This document shows, one piece after another, positions 44,076 through 54,625 of a stretch of 64,000 nt of DNA. This DNA comes from Myotis daubentonii. Taxonomy: Eukaryota; Chordata; Mammalia; Chiroptera; Vespertilionidae. How positions within the stretch are numbered: the stretch's first letter is position 1; every line of letters starts with the position of its first letter. The position numbers and the translations under genes were made by a program. Under the pieces are notes generated by a model that was not told the DNA's origin, ran no database searches, and saw only the letters and a list, made by a program, of their open reading frames with translations. Location: NCBI RefSeq assembly GCF_963259705.1, contig NC_081840.1, positions 148,773,549 to 148,837,548 of the forward strand, in the 5' to 3' direction.

Positions 44076-47000
44076 AATTGCTTTTCAATGTGATACCAGT
44101 TGCTAGGACATTCTTAAACTCCTTTCAAAATCATTAAAAGTCCTTGCTAGTTCTAAAGCAGGCCCACTATAATCACCACTTTTCCCACTGATCATAAACT
44201 GGATGTCTTGCAGCTTAAAAGAACCCTATACAAAGAGTTACACATGTACATCCCTTCTGTGTGCCCTCGGCAAATCACAGTATAACATGCAATCATATGA
44301 AAATCATACCATTGGAAGAGCTAAAATACAACTCTGAAGTGAACTTTTCATTTTATCTACAATGTATCGGTCCAGGCAAAACTGCTTTGACTGGAGAAAT
44401 GAGTTCTACCCGCTCTTATTAGCTAGCTCACATGCTTCTGAACTCGGGCAACCCACTATGCCAAAAATAATGAAATAATTTTGCACACGGTGTTCTTTTG
44501 GTCTATGTGCATTCATTCAACAAACATATACTAAGGCATTTCTTTTTAGCAGGCACTGTCCCACACCTTGAGTTGCAGACTTCATCTCTACCCAGCAGAA
44601 CTTGCAGACAAAAATTTTTTTTCCAAAAAAGAAAATATTAGTCAATAAAAAATTACATTTTTAGATCTCATTCATGAAGTTTAAAAACATGATTTTTCTC
44701 AAAAGGTAATCAGCATAGTGACCTGGGGAACTAAAAGAAATTTCAATAATTCGTTTTATAAAAAGACGAGTAATTTTACTGAAGACAAATATAAAGAATC
44801 ATATCAGGAAGGAAGGTAATAACTCAAATGTTTTTGTTTGCATTTTGAAGAGAAGGAGACACACATACACATGAGTCTGCATAGCTTTCCTTCATCATAC
44901 TGCACTGGATTTCCTTAACACAAAGCTACAGGCGTGACAGGACCATCTCACATGGAATACAAGGTGCCCTAAGCACCTCTCCATCTTCTATTCTCATTTG
45001 TGCACATAAACACAAGCCAGACTATTTCTTACACTTATCTACCTCCTTTCCTAGCAGTGTCCTGAGAAAACAGGTGGTATAAAGTAAACAGTAGTTAACT
45101 GAGTGAAATATTTTATGATTGCACTGTTGCTTATATTCAGTCAATATACCTTGCATTTTTTATGATAAAGTACATTAAATAGAGGCATCATTTTTTGAAA
45201 TACTCTTCCACTGGATATCTATTGTGAAAGCCAAATGAGTTTTTATTAATATTTTCAAGTAAATTCAACACCCTCAGAGAGTTCTATGCAACAAAATATT
45301 GGCCAGAAAACAATGGGTGTGTACTGCTCCATGCATATTCAGAATAAACTAGAATCTATTTCTGTTTCCAAAAGCAGGTGAAGCTAATCACTTAACAATA
45401 GTGAATGGCAAAGACTTTATTTTTATTATACCAAACAGCTGATAGGAGATTATGCCAGAAAAAAAAGAAAGGTCCTGATATGTTCATATTTGACTGGATA
45501 ACCCAGTGAACTCATGCAGGAATAAGAAGCTCATCCAAATCGATAAGAGTAATCTACTCAATAAAAATAAAGGCAAATTAAAATGTAAAATAAAACAGAA
45601 ACGGTTAACTGATAAGCTTTACTTCTTTCCAGATATGTGGCAGTAAATTTCAATGTCTTTGGGAAAAATACTTCATTTACAAATCCATAAAACAGAATAG
45701 AAATATTATCAGTAATAATGTTAGTACATTTCCTTTGCTTTCTTTCAACAATCTTTGATAAATAAAACACAATTATTATCTTTGCAATACAAACTAAGAG
45801 CATTTCAATTTAATGTACCTATATCTCTGGAAAGATTATATGATGTTCCCACTCTTTATGAAAACACCACTTTAAGAGCTAAAAGGCTCTTAATAGTATA
45901 ATCATAAAAAAATGAAAGTCACATAATGTGCTTGTTAGAAAACTCCATTTCTTATTGAATAGTTAGGTTTTACACTGAAATTTTCACAATTTTAATAAAA
46001 AGGTATGCAGTCTGAGTATCTCTATACTTTCCACTAAGGTGTTTTCATTTGCTTACAATTGTTTAATTCACTCTATCCCAAAAGAGATCACAGTCTAACC
46101 ATGTTCAAAATAGTAGCTCTCTCTTTTAGGTTTCTGCTCAGCCTACAAAACACTGCATCATGTACTCTAGCCACAAGATACTTTGGAGGACAAGCAAGTT
46201 GAAACAGCATAATTCAACAGGGAAAACCACAATATGACTTCATTTTGTCTTCCACTATCCCTTTAGAATTCATACAATGGGACAAGTTCTTACTCTGCCC
46301 TGCATGGAAACACAGACAATCATGACCTCTTTGATGACTCAAGTAATAAAAGGCCTATATTTTCTTTAAGTTGAAAAATATCTCCACCTGATACCTAGAG
46401 AGTCAGTCCCATGTTAAAGCAGGGCTGCCAACATCTCTCCATATCCCAGCTATTTCACCTATCCTAGACCAAGCCTACCACCTGAAAAGGGGACAAATGG
46501 GACTTTTCTCTTTCCAGATCACCTCCTATTCTATTTTCTAGCTGCTCATTCTGACCCCTTGAGGATAGTGGTTTGAGATGGAGATGGGTGACGAAAACTG
46601 TGGCGAAAAAAGAGGTATGGGTAGCAGAATATTATTTAATTAGCAGTGTCATAAGGTGGCTGTATGGCTCATCTATAAACCTGGAAGATGTTTTAAAGCT
46701 CTTCTTTTGCAGGTTGCTAATGGGTATTTTTGGAGACACTCCCTTTGCTGGGGGGAATGGGGGTCCTAATCCTGCCAAATACATTTCTAATCTGACTGTT
46801 TAACCTCTTGCCAAGCCCTGAGGAACCCAAGAATCCAACTGGAGCATCTACCTGCTATGGTCTGTTTAACATCCCAGGCAACCATATTGAATAATACCAA
46901 ATGTTATTTCACAATGGCACGCAATCTGAACTGAGGAATGCTATAGTAAAAAGAATATGGGATTTCATAGCCCAACAACCTTCATTTTGAATTCCAGGCC

Positions 47001-47160
47001 CTTTACATCCTGATTGTCCTTAAAGAGATTAACCTGTCCGAGGCTGTTTTGTTGTCTATAAAGTAGTACATAAATTTTAATGTTTTTAATGAGAATTCTC
47101 TAGATATGACTCACAGAAAGGCATTAATAATTGGAAGACCTATTTAGAGAATAAGAATAG
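44076..47160. other. Mostly unassigned; one L2-like relic
   Basis: About 3 kb with no gene recognised. A reverse L2-like passage lies at about 44507-44600 ('tgcattcattcaacaaacatatactaaggcatttc... ggcactgtcc'). Frames at 45558-45803 (minus) and 46573-46803 (plus) have no known domain. Confidence 0.4.
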
Positions 47161-47164
47161 CTTT

Positions 47165-47870
47165 CTGGTTATCAGTTGCTGCATAACAAACCACCTATAA
47201 ACTTAGTAACTTAAAATAATAACATGAGCCCTAACCTGTTTGGCTCAGTGGATAGAGCATCGGCCTGTGGACTCAAGGGTCCCAGGTTCGATACTGATCA
47301 AGGGCATGTACCTTAGTTGCGGGCACATCCCCACTGGGGAGTGTGCAAGAGGCAGCTGATCTTTGTTTCTCTCTCATCAATGTTTCTAACTCTCTATCCC
47401 TCTCCCTTCCTCTCTGTAAAAAATCAATAAAATATATTTAAAAAATAATAATAATAACATGATACTCTATCATGGTCTGGAGGCTCAGCTGGGTGATTCT
47501 CTTATGCAGTAACAAATGATGGCTTGGACTACAGTCATTTGAAGGCTTGACTGGACTAGATATCAAAGGTGGCTCACTCACTGTCTGGCAGCTAATGCTG
47601 TCTATCAGCTGAGTGTTCAGGTGGCTGGAACTGGAGCACCAACACACAGACTCTCTACATGGCTTGGCTTTCCCACAGCATGGAGGCTGAGTTTCAGAAG
47701 GGAGTATTCCAAGAACCAATATTCTAAACGGCCTAACGATGGCTGCAGCCTTCATAGAATCTCACCTCAGAAGTCCCACAACCTCACTCTGCCACATTCT
47801 GTTGATCAAGGCTAGCCCGGATTAAAGGTGGGAGAGAGTATTAGACTCCACTTCCTGAAATGAAGATCAG
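47165..47870 (+). repeat. Ancient repeat, split by a Ves SINE
   Basis: 'ggttatcagttgctgcataacaaaccacctataaacttagtaacttaaaa' before the SINE and 'ggctcagctgggtgattctctt', 'ctgccacattctgttgatcaaggctagcccggatt' and 'gagtattagactccacttcctgaaatg' after it follow a widespread mammalian repeat, probably an ERVL-type LTR or similar. The name is uncertain. The 105-codon minus frame at 47438-47755 inside it is not a gene. Confidence 0.55.
47228..47449 (+). mobile_element. Ves SINE, near full length
   Basis: Head 'GCCCTAACCTGTTTGGCTCA', 'ggatagagcatcggcctgtggactcaagggtcccaggttcgat' and body 'gggcatgtaccttagttgcggg' are well preserved. The 13-bp duplication AATAATAACATGA flanks it (47215-47227 and 47450-47462). 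Confidence 0.95.
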
Positions 47871-48149
47871 AACGCTCACGATGGGGAGAAGGAACTGTTT
47901 GTAGACTATCTGCCCAATGAATAGAGAGGGGGGAAAAAGTAAGAAACTTAAAAAGGAGGAAAAACCAGTACTCTAGACCTCCCTACAATGAGGTGCACAG
48001 ACCCAGGCACATGAGGATAAAAAAAAACTCCTTAAAGTAAAAGGCCTGTACTCAGAAAACTACAGAACATTGAAAAAAGAGTAAAGGAAGACATAAATAA
48101 GTGAAAGAATATACTGTGTACATGGATTGGTAGAAACAACATCATTAAA

Positions 48150-48851
48150 ATGTCCATACTACCTAAAGCAATCAATCGATTCAATGCAATCCCCATTAAA
48201 ATAGCAAGGGCATACTTCAAAGACCTAGAACAAACTCTCCGAAAATTCATATGGAATAAAAAAAGACCCCAAATAGCCGCAGCAATCCTCAGAAAGAAGA
48301 ACAAAGTTGGAGGGATACAATACCAGATATCAAGATGTATTACAAAGCCACTGTTCTCAAAACTGCCTGGTACTGGCACAAGAACAGACATATAGACCAA
48401 TGGAACAGAACAGAGAACCCAGAAATTGACCCAAGCTATTATGCTCAATTAGTATTTGACAAAGGAGGCAAGAGCATACAATGGAGTCAAGACAGTCTCT
48501 TCAATAAATGGTTTTGGGAAAATTGGACAGATATATGTAAAGAAAAATGAAACTAGACCACCAATTTACACCATACACAAAAATAAACTCAAAATGGATA
48601 AGGACTTAAATGTAAGATGGGAAACCATAAAAATCTTAGAAGAATCCATAGGCAGCAACATATCAGACATATGTTGTAGCATTATCTTCACCAATACAGC
48701 TGCTAGGACAATGGAAACTAAGGAAAAAATAAATAAATGGGACTACATCAAAATAAAAAGTTTCTGCACAGCAAAAGAAACCATCAACAAAACAAGAAAA
48801 TCCACTGCATGGGAGACATATTTGCCAATGTTATATCTGACAATGGTTTAA
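48150..48851 (+). pseudogene. L1 ORF2 fragment, frameshifted
   Basis: The frames include [11 protein letters not shown] (about residues 33-43 of the first), [12 protein letters not shown] and [13 protein letters not shown] in the second, and an ETIKILEESIGSNI segment in the third. These are typical L1 ORF2p residues downstream of the reverse-transcriptase domain. Moving between the three overlapping frames needs at least two frameshifts, so no functional protein can result. Confidence 0.9.
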
Positions 48852-48926
48852 TCTCCAAAATTTATAGGGAACTCATACAACTTAACAAAGGCAAGATAAA
48901 CAATCCAATCAAAAAATGGACAAAGA

Positions 48927-49147
48927 GCCATTTGGCTCAGTGGATAGAGCGTTGGCCTGCGGACTGAAGGGTCCCAGGTTCGATTCCAGTCAAGGGCATG
49001 TACATTGGTTGCAGGCACAACCCCAGTAGGGGGTGTGCAGGAGGTAGCTGTTCGATGTTTCTCTCTCATTGATGTTTCTAACTCTCTATCCCTCTCCCTT
49101 CCTCTCTGTAAAAAATCAATAATAGATATATTTAAAAAAAAAAAAAA
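48927..49147 (+). mobile_element. Ves SINE inside L1
   Basis: The head lacks the first few bases (starts GCCATTTGGCTCAG) and continues 'tggatagagcgttggcctgcggactgaagggtcccaggttcgattcc', body 'gggcatgtacattggttgcagg' and an A-tail. A direct repeat GGACAAAGA occurs on both sides (48918-48926 and 49148-49156). The 126-codon minus frame 48848-49228 runs through it and is not a gene. Confidence 0.92.
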
Positions 49148-49331
49148 GGACAAAGAATCTAAATAGACACTTTTAGAAAGAAGACATACAGAAGGACAAG
49201 AGACATAGGAAAACATGCTCAAAGTCACTAATCATCTGAGACATGCAAATCAAAACGATAATGAAGTACCAACTCACACCTGTCAGAATGGCTATCATCA
49301 ACACATCAACAAATGACAAGTACTGGCAAGG

Positions 49332-49760
49332 ATGTGGAGAAAATGGAACCCTCGTGCACTGCTGGTGGGAATGCAGACTGGTGTAGCCACTGTGGAAAAC
49401 AGTATGGAGTTTCCTCAAAAAATTAAAAATGAACTCCCATTTGACCCAGTAATCCCACTTCTAGGAATATATCACAAGAAATCAGAAACACCAATCAGAA
49501 AGAATATATGCACCCCTATGTCCATAGCAGCACAATTTACAATAGCTAAGATTTGTAAACAGCCTAAGTGCCCATCAGCAGATGAGTGGATTAGAAAACT
49601 GTGGTACATCTACACAACAGAATACTATGCTGCTATAAAAAAGAAGGAATTCTTACCATTTGCAACAGCATGGATGGAACTGGAGAGCATTATGCTAAGC
49701 AAAATAAGCCAGTCAGAGAAAGATAAATATCACATGATCTCACTCATTTGTGAAATGTAA
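49332..49760 (+). pseudogene. L1 ORF2 C-terminal segment with intact stop
   Basis: The 142-codon frame contains [53 protein letters not shown] and KDKYHMISLICEM, the canonical C-terminal end of L1 ORF2p, and stops at the usual place. The first ~28 residues are out of the L1 frame. It is a dead fragment because the upstream ORF2 is missing or frameshifted. Confidence 0.9.
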
Positions 49761-50040
49761 TGAACAACATAAACTGATGATCAAAAATAGATCTGGAGAC
49801 ATAGAAGCATCAAACAGACTGTCCAGCCTCAGAGGGAATGCAGGGGAGAGGGAGTGGTAAAAGATCAACCAAAGGACTTGTATGCATGCATATTAGCATA
49901 ACCCATGGACTCAGACAGTAGAGGGATGAGGGCATGTGCTGGGGGGTGGGAATGGCCAGGGAGAGGTCAATGGGGGGGGAGGGGAAGGAGACATATGTAA
50001 TACTTTAAACAATAAAGAATTTAAATTAATATATATATAT

Positions 50041-50511
50041 ATGATAATATGCAAATTGGTCAGGATGCTGTCACGTAATGACCAATAAGCAGGCTGCGTC
50101 CCCACCCCCTGCACCGGCCTGGAGACATGAGGCTCGTGTCCCCAACCCTGGCAATGGGCACTGAGACATGAGGCTGGCGCCCTGCCCCCCTGCACTGGCC
50201 TGGTGGTCCACAGGCGCATGGAAAGGGCCCTCCACCACGGGCCCAACTGGAGGTGCGGGATCATGCCGGGGCCTCTGTGTGCCTGCGCCAGGGGTCCACA
50301 GGCCTCCACCGTGGCCCAGCTCAGGGATCTGCAGGCCTCCCCCAGCTCTGGCCTACCTCTTTGGAGTAATCCATCAAGGAGCCCTGAATGGGTGGGCAGG
50401 GCCTACCTCTTTGGGGTGATGGATCTTGGGGCTTCCACACTGTGACATGGCACAGGCCATGCTGGGGGCCCCCCATCCCAAGTGCACAAATTTCGTGCCA
50501 CAGGCTACTAG
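50041..50511 (+). mobile_element. Helitron in the L1 tail, 5' end degraded
   Basis: It shows the subterminal block ATAATATGCAAATTGGTCAG without the usual TC start, and a good 3' end: hairpin-like GTGCACAAATTTCGTGCCAC followed by AGGCTACTAG and host T. TA-rich sequence lies on both sides, so it probably landed in the L1's TA-rich tail. The body is GC-rich with blocks 'gcccaactggaggtgcggg' and 'gggcctacctctttggggtgatgg'. The 132-codon minus frame and plus frames of 74-83 codons have no transposase features. Confidence 0.85.
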
Positions 50512-51110
50512 TATATATATAAAGCTCCTTAATTTTTTATCTTTTAGTTTTTTAATTTCTATTTTTTATAAAGTAAATAAAATATCTGTCCTCTGCATAG
50601 ATGGTGCATGCTCAAAAAATTTCTTTAACAGACATACAGGCAAGGAATAATCTGTCCCCTGCTGCAGGAATGATACAGTATGAGAATTATTGATATGTCT
50701 CTACTTAACATTCTTCCCCATGTAAATGAAAGGAATATTTTCTTTTTACAAATAACAATATAAATGCATAATCAAAAACCTTTTGAGACCACTGACAAAA
50801 GGTGGCATGTTTCTGCCCAAAAGTGGTGATGACTTCAAGCTTACTACACGGGATATGTGCTGGTATGTACCTGGAAACGGAAAAAATACTCCAAAAAAAT
50901 ACTGGATTTCTAGCCTGCTATCTATCACATCATGGTATCTGTTCACTTCATTCTATTGTTTTGGGGTGTGACTGACAGATTCTAATCTAAGCTTACTTAA
51001 GCACCCAAGGGCCTGTATTTTCACTGAGACAATGATAGTCTTCTCTACTCACTCTACTCACTACAAGAAATGTTTATGGTAGATTATTGACCGCTGCAAA
51101 CTATTTGACC
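50512..51110. other. Unassigned sequence, no gene seen
   Basis: No gene recognised. Frames at 50746-50946 (minus) and 50783-50971 (plus) are complementary overlaps. Confidence 0.4.
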
Positions 51111-51114
51111 TATC

Positions 51115-51590
51115 TCCCATTAGGAGGTGAGGCCTATGTTCCCTCCCTTTATATCTGAGCGGGCTCTGTGACTAACTGACCAATACAATATGGCACAAGA
51201 GATATTGAGCCAATTTCCAGACCCATGCCTGGAGTTTCAATTTCTTATCTTCTGGAATACTCAGTCTTGGCATCTGGCTACCATGCTGCTGAGTAAGTCC
51301 AAACAGCCCAAGGAGAGGCCCTTGTGGAAAGGAATTGAGAACTCTGATCAACAGCGCAGTGTAATTCCCAGCCAACCAACAGTCAGCACCAACTGGCCAA
51401 CCATGTGAGTGAGTCACCTTAGAAATAGATCATGAAGCCCTAGCTGAGCTATCCCAGCTGACTCCACATGGAACAAAAACAAGCTCGGTCCAAATTGCAG
51501 ATCTGTGAGCAAATTAAATTATTGTTACTATTTTGGGGGTGGCTTATTATACAAAACTGTATCACCAGAATGCCCTAACCTTAACTGTCC
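51115..51590 (+). repeat. LTR-like relic (MaLR-type?)
   Basis: The order 'cctttatatctgagcgggctctgtgactaactgaccaatacaatatggcacaagagatattgagc', 'gtgagtgagtcaccttagaaatagatcatgaagccctagctgagctatcccagctgactccacatgg' and 'ctgtgagcaaattaaattattgttactattttgggggtggcttattatacaa' resembles older MLT1 LTRs. The family is uncertain. The 81-codon minus frame within is not supported as a gene. Confidence 0.55.
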
Positions 51591-51809
51591 AAATTGTAAA
51601 CTTACTTTACTACTGCCTTTGTTCCCCCAATAAATTAAAGATAATAAGTTTCATCTAACATGAAAGCCCACCATCTTACTTATGACAAGAAATGCAACAG
51701 AATTCTGCTATGACATTTTATCACATAAGTAAGAAAAATAATATCCTCTGTACAATAACCTCCATCCCTATAAGTGGCCATACTGTCACACATCAGAAGC
51801 TGGTTCCTG

Positions 51810-52006
51810 CCTGGCAGGCATGGCTCAGTGGTTGAGCATCGACCTATGAACCAGGAGGTCATGGTTCAATTCCCAGTCAGGGCACATGCCCAGGTTGCAG
51901 GATCAATCTCCAGTGTGGGGCATGCAGGAGGCAGCCAATCAATGATTCTCTCTCATCATTGATGTTTCTATCTTTCTCTTCCTTTCTCTCTGAAATCAAC
52001 AATATA
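51810..52006 (+). mobile_element. Ves SINE
   Basis: 'CTGGCAGGCATGGCTCAGTG', 'gttgagcatcgacctatgaaccaggaggtcatggttcaattccc' and 'cagtcagggcacatgcccaggttgcagg' are clear, followed by CTCTCTCATC-type segments and an A/TA-rich tail that merges into a microsatellite. The head is of the 8.7-kb copy's subtype ('accaggaggtcatg'). Confidence 0.9.
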
Positions 52007-52060
52007 TATATGTATATGTATGTGTATAAATATATATATGTATATGTGTGTGTGTGTATA
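52003..52060. repeat. (TATG/TG)n microsatellite
   Basis: TATA, TATG and TG repeats form the expanded tail of the preceding Ves. The next Helitron begins directly at its end. Confidence 0.9.
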
Positions 52061-52705
52061 TCTACACTAATAAAAGAGAAACATGCAAATTGGTGTCACT
52101 CCGCTACCTTTCCCATTGGCTAAACAGGGCGATATGCAAATTAACTGCCAGCCAAGATGGCAGGCCGGCAGCCAGACAGCTTGAAGCGAACATGAGGCTT
52201 GCTTGCTTCAGTGACGGAGGACTCCAACGTTCCCCGCCTGCTGCTGCCAGCCTCTGAGCTTGCAGTTTGAAACACTGTTACAAATATAGAAGCTAAACAA
52301 AACCCCAGAAACCTGCTTTCAGCCAGCCGGGATCTCAGAGCTGGAGTTGAAACAGTGTTTTGATTATACAACCCAAACAAACCAGATACCTGCTTTCAGC
52401 AGCCAAGGCCTCAGAGCTGGAGCCAAGCCTCAGAGCTAAAGCAGGCCCAGAATAAAAAGAAGAAAAGAAAAAGAGGAGCGGTTGGGAGCTTCAGTCACAT
52501 GCCAGCCTGAAAACAGCCCTCAGCCCCTCACCTAGACTGGCCAGGCACCCCAGTGGGGACCCCCCCCTGAAGGGTGTGTGACCAGCTACAAACAGCCATC
52601 ATCCCCTCACCCAGGCTGGCCAGGCACCCAAGTGGTACCCCCGCCCTGATCCAGGACACCCTTCAGGGCAAACCAGCCGGCCCCCACCCGTGCACCAGGC
52701 CTCTA
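52061..52705 (+). mobile_element. Helitron unit A of a second composite, terminator hairpin missing
   Basis: It begins TCTACACTAATAAAAGAGAA after host A (52060). It contains two ~105-bp related units (about 52255-52355 and 52356-52420: both have 'a(a/c)ctgctttcagc(c/-)agcc' and 'tcagagctggag') and two copies of an ~80-bp unit ending 'ggctggccaggcaccc' that match the repeat of unit A at 35.1-35.4 kb. It ends ...CACCCGTGCACCAGGCCTCTA with no hairpin and no final G; TCCTATATAG of the next element follows. The 70- and 79-codon frames have no recognised domain. The 5' half (about 52140-52480) differs from all other Helitrons here and might be captured host sequence. Confidence 0.88.
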
Positions 52706-53817
52706 TCCTATATAGTAAAAGGGTAATATGCCTCCCAGCACCGGGATCAGCGGAGCCGCGAGGCCTCCCAGCACCGGGATCAGCGTGACAGGGGGCAGTG
52801 CCCAAACCCCCTGATCGCCCTGCGGCTCTGTGTGTGACAGGGGGCGGGGCCACAACCTCCCTATCCGCCCTGCTCTGTTCATGACAGGGGAGGCACCCAA
52901 CGCCCTGATCAGCCCTGCTCTGTGCCGGATAGGGGGGAGCTCCCCAACCCCCTGATCACCCTGAGGCTCTGTGTGTGACAGGGTGCGGCGCCCCAACCCC
53001 CCCGCCCACGGGCCCTGCTCTGTGTGTGATGGGGTAGAGCCATAACCTCCCCATCGGCCCTGCCCTGAGTGTGACAGTGGCGGTGCCCCAACCCCCTGAT
53101 CGGCCCTGCTCTGTGGGTGATAGAGGGCGGCGCCCCAACCCCCCCCCCTCACCCCACGGGCCCTGCTCTGTGTGTGACGGGGTAGAGCCATAACCTCCCC
53201 ATTGGCCCTGCCCTGAGTGTGATAGGGTGCGGTGCCTCAACCCCTGATCTGCCCTGCTCTGTGTGTGACAGGGGGCAGTGCCCCAACTCCCCTATCGGCC
53301 CTACTCTGTGAGTGACGGGGGGAGCTCCTCAACCCCCTGATCGGCCCTGCTCTGTGTGTGACAGGGGGGAGCTCCCCAACCCCCTGATGGGCCCTGCTCT
53401 GTGCATGACAGGGTGGAACTCCCCAACCCCCCTGATGGGCCCTGCTCTGTGAGTGACAGGGGGCAGCGCACCAACCCCCTGATTGGCCCTGCTCTATGCG
53501 TGACAGGGGGTGGTGCCCCAACCCCCCAATCGACCCTACCCTGAGTGTGACTAGGGGTGGCATCACAACCTCCCAATCCACCCTGCTCTGTGCATGACAG
53601 GGGGCGGTGCCCCAACTCCCCAATCAGCCCTGCTCTGAGCCCGACCAGGGGCTGCACCTAGGGATTGGGCCTGCCCTCTGCCACCCGGGAGTGGGCCTAA
53701 GCCAGCAGGTCGTTATCTCCTGAGGGGTCCCAGACTGCGAGAGGGCACAGGCCGGGCTGAGGGACCCCCTCCCCCCCCCCCGCCCAGAGCACAAATTTTT
53801 GTGCACCGGGCCTCTAG
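52706..53817 (+). mobile_element. Helitron unit B of the second composite, with terminal hairpin
   Basis: It begins TCCTATATAGTAAAAGGGTA directly after unit A and ends with hairpin GCACAAATTTTTGTGC and ACCGGGCCTCTAG, then host T (53818). Between about 52780 and 53640 it is a GC-rich minisatellite. The last ~180 bp contain 'gggcctaagccagcagg' and 'cagactgcgagagggcacaggc', blocks shared with other HeliBat copies here. Long minus-strand frames (up to 162 codons at 52703-53191) are translations of the minisatellite. Confidence 0.92.
52780..53640. repeat. GC-rich minisatellite, units about 45-65 bp
   Basis: Units follow the pattern 'ctgatcggccctgctctgtg', 'tgtgacagggggc(g/a)gtgccccaac'. Starts of the 'tgaca' word at 52786, 52835, 52882, 52976, 53072 and further on show spacing close to 47-50 bp, with longer units later. 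I estimate 15-18 units, each differing by several substitutions. There are no unique spacers between identical repeats. Confidence 0.9.
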
Positions 53818-54194
53818 TATATATATATTAAAAGTTGGTCCCAATAGTAATGATAGATTAGACTCAATGAGATTAGCCATCCTCACCTTTTTGCCTGGAT
53901 TTTTTCTTTGTAATCAATGACATATTGGTGAGATTACTGGTCTATGATTAAAGGGACAGTGTGTTGTTATGAAAGAGAATAAAACTTCAGACTCACAGGG
54001 ACCAAATCTGTTTCTGTGGGACTCATGACTGGTCCATTTTAATCAAACTAATCCCAAGCCAAAAACAGTAAAGTACAGTAACAGCAAAATATATTGAAAT
54101 TTTCATCATATCAATTGGGCTGTTTCATACAATAGCATTAAAATTAGACTCTATTGTCGTGAATAAAAAACCTCTAGAAGGAATATAGATAGTA
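53818..54194. other. Unassigned sequence between two Helitrons
   Basis: No gene or repeat recognised apart from a short TA run at 53818-53829. Confidence 0.45.
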
Positions 54195-54625
54195 CTAGAG
54201 GCCCAGTGCACGAAAATTCATGAACTGCAGGGTGGGGTGTCCCTCAGCCCGGCCTGTACCCTCCCCAGGGGATTGGGCCTAAGCTGGCAGTTAAACATCC
54301 CTCTGGCAGCACGAGAGCCCTCAAGGGATGTCTGACTGTGACTTAGGCCCGCTCCCTGGGGGAATCAGGCCTAAGCTGCAGTCGGACATCCTTAGCGCTG
54401 CTGAGGAGGCAAGAGAGGCTCCCGCCACTGCTGCTGCACTCTCAGCCGTCAGCCTGGCTTGTGGCTGAGCAGAGCTACCCTGTGGAGCTCACTGACCACC
54501 AGGGGGCAGCTCCTGCATTGAGCGTCTGCCCCCTGATGGTCAGTGCACATCATAATAGCAAACGGTCGTTCCTGCTTGTTCCACCGTTAGGGTCAATATG
54601 CATATTACCCTTTTATTATATAGGA
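54195..54625 (-). mobile_element. Non-autonomous Helitron with hairpin
   Basis: On the minus strand it begins TCCTATATAATAAAAGGGTA and ends ...GGGCCTCTAG with hairpin CATGAATTTTCGTGC. Flanks are A (54194) and T (54626). It is closely related to unit B at 34.6-35.0 kb, including the inverted pair of CTCF-like sequences, but is an independent insertion with its own flanks. Confidence 0.93.
54490..54545. promoter_or_regulatory. Inverted pair of CTCF-like motifs in the Helitron
   Basis: The left arm CACTGACCACCAGGGGGCAG (54490-54509) is identical to that at 34889-34908. The right arm (54526-54545) is its complement with one change (CCCTGATGG instead of CCCTGGTGG). Arm spacing is 16 bases, the same as in the first copy. 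Confidence 0.6.

Larger units (their letters stand above)
48013..50040 (+). mobile_element. Young-looking L1 3' half with inactivated ORF2
   Basis: The sequence covers the ORF2 region downstream of the reverse-transcriptase core, the C-terminal segment and the 3' UTR, ending in CAATAAAG and a TA-rich tail near 50040. The 5' two-thirds of the element are missing. Coding text survives in shifted frames at 48150-48395, 48335-48550 and 48456-48851 and then, after the Ves insertion, at 49332-49760, with frameshifts between. It is the best-preserved L1 in the window and gives a local reference for the truncated L1 ends at 3.5, 22.7, 36.9, 38.1 and 43.9 kb. Confidence 0.93.

Noticed and set aside
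47228..47300. tRNA-like A and B boxes at Ves SINE heads, candidates for tRNA genes
   Set aside because: They continue into the Ves body and A-rich tail and have target-site duplications, so they are SINE promoters rather than tRNA genes.
48032..48448. 138-codon minus-strand hydrophobic frame that looks like a membrane protein
   Set aside because: It is antisense to L1 ORF2; AT-rich coding sequence read backwards often gives hydrophobic frames.
52703..53191. 162-codon minus-strand open frame, the longest in the window, with neighbours of 94-128 codons up to 53657
   Set aside because: It is translated from the GC-rich minisatellite of a Helitron; the protein is a repeat of the unit in each frame, and several frames are open at once.
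52780..53640. Regular repeats with a roughly 50-bp period, resembling a CRISPR array at first sight
   Set aside because: Units are diverged and contiguous with no unique spacers, the genome is mammalian, and the array lies within a Helitron.
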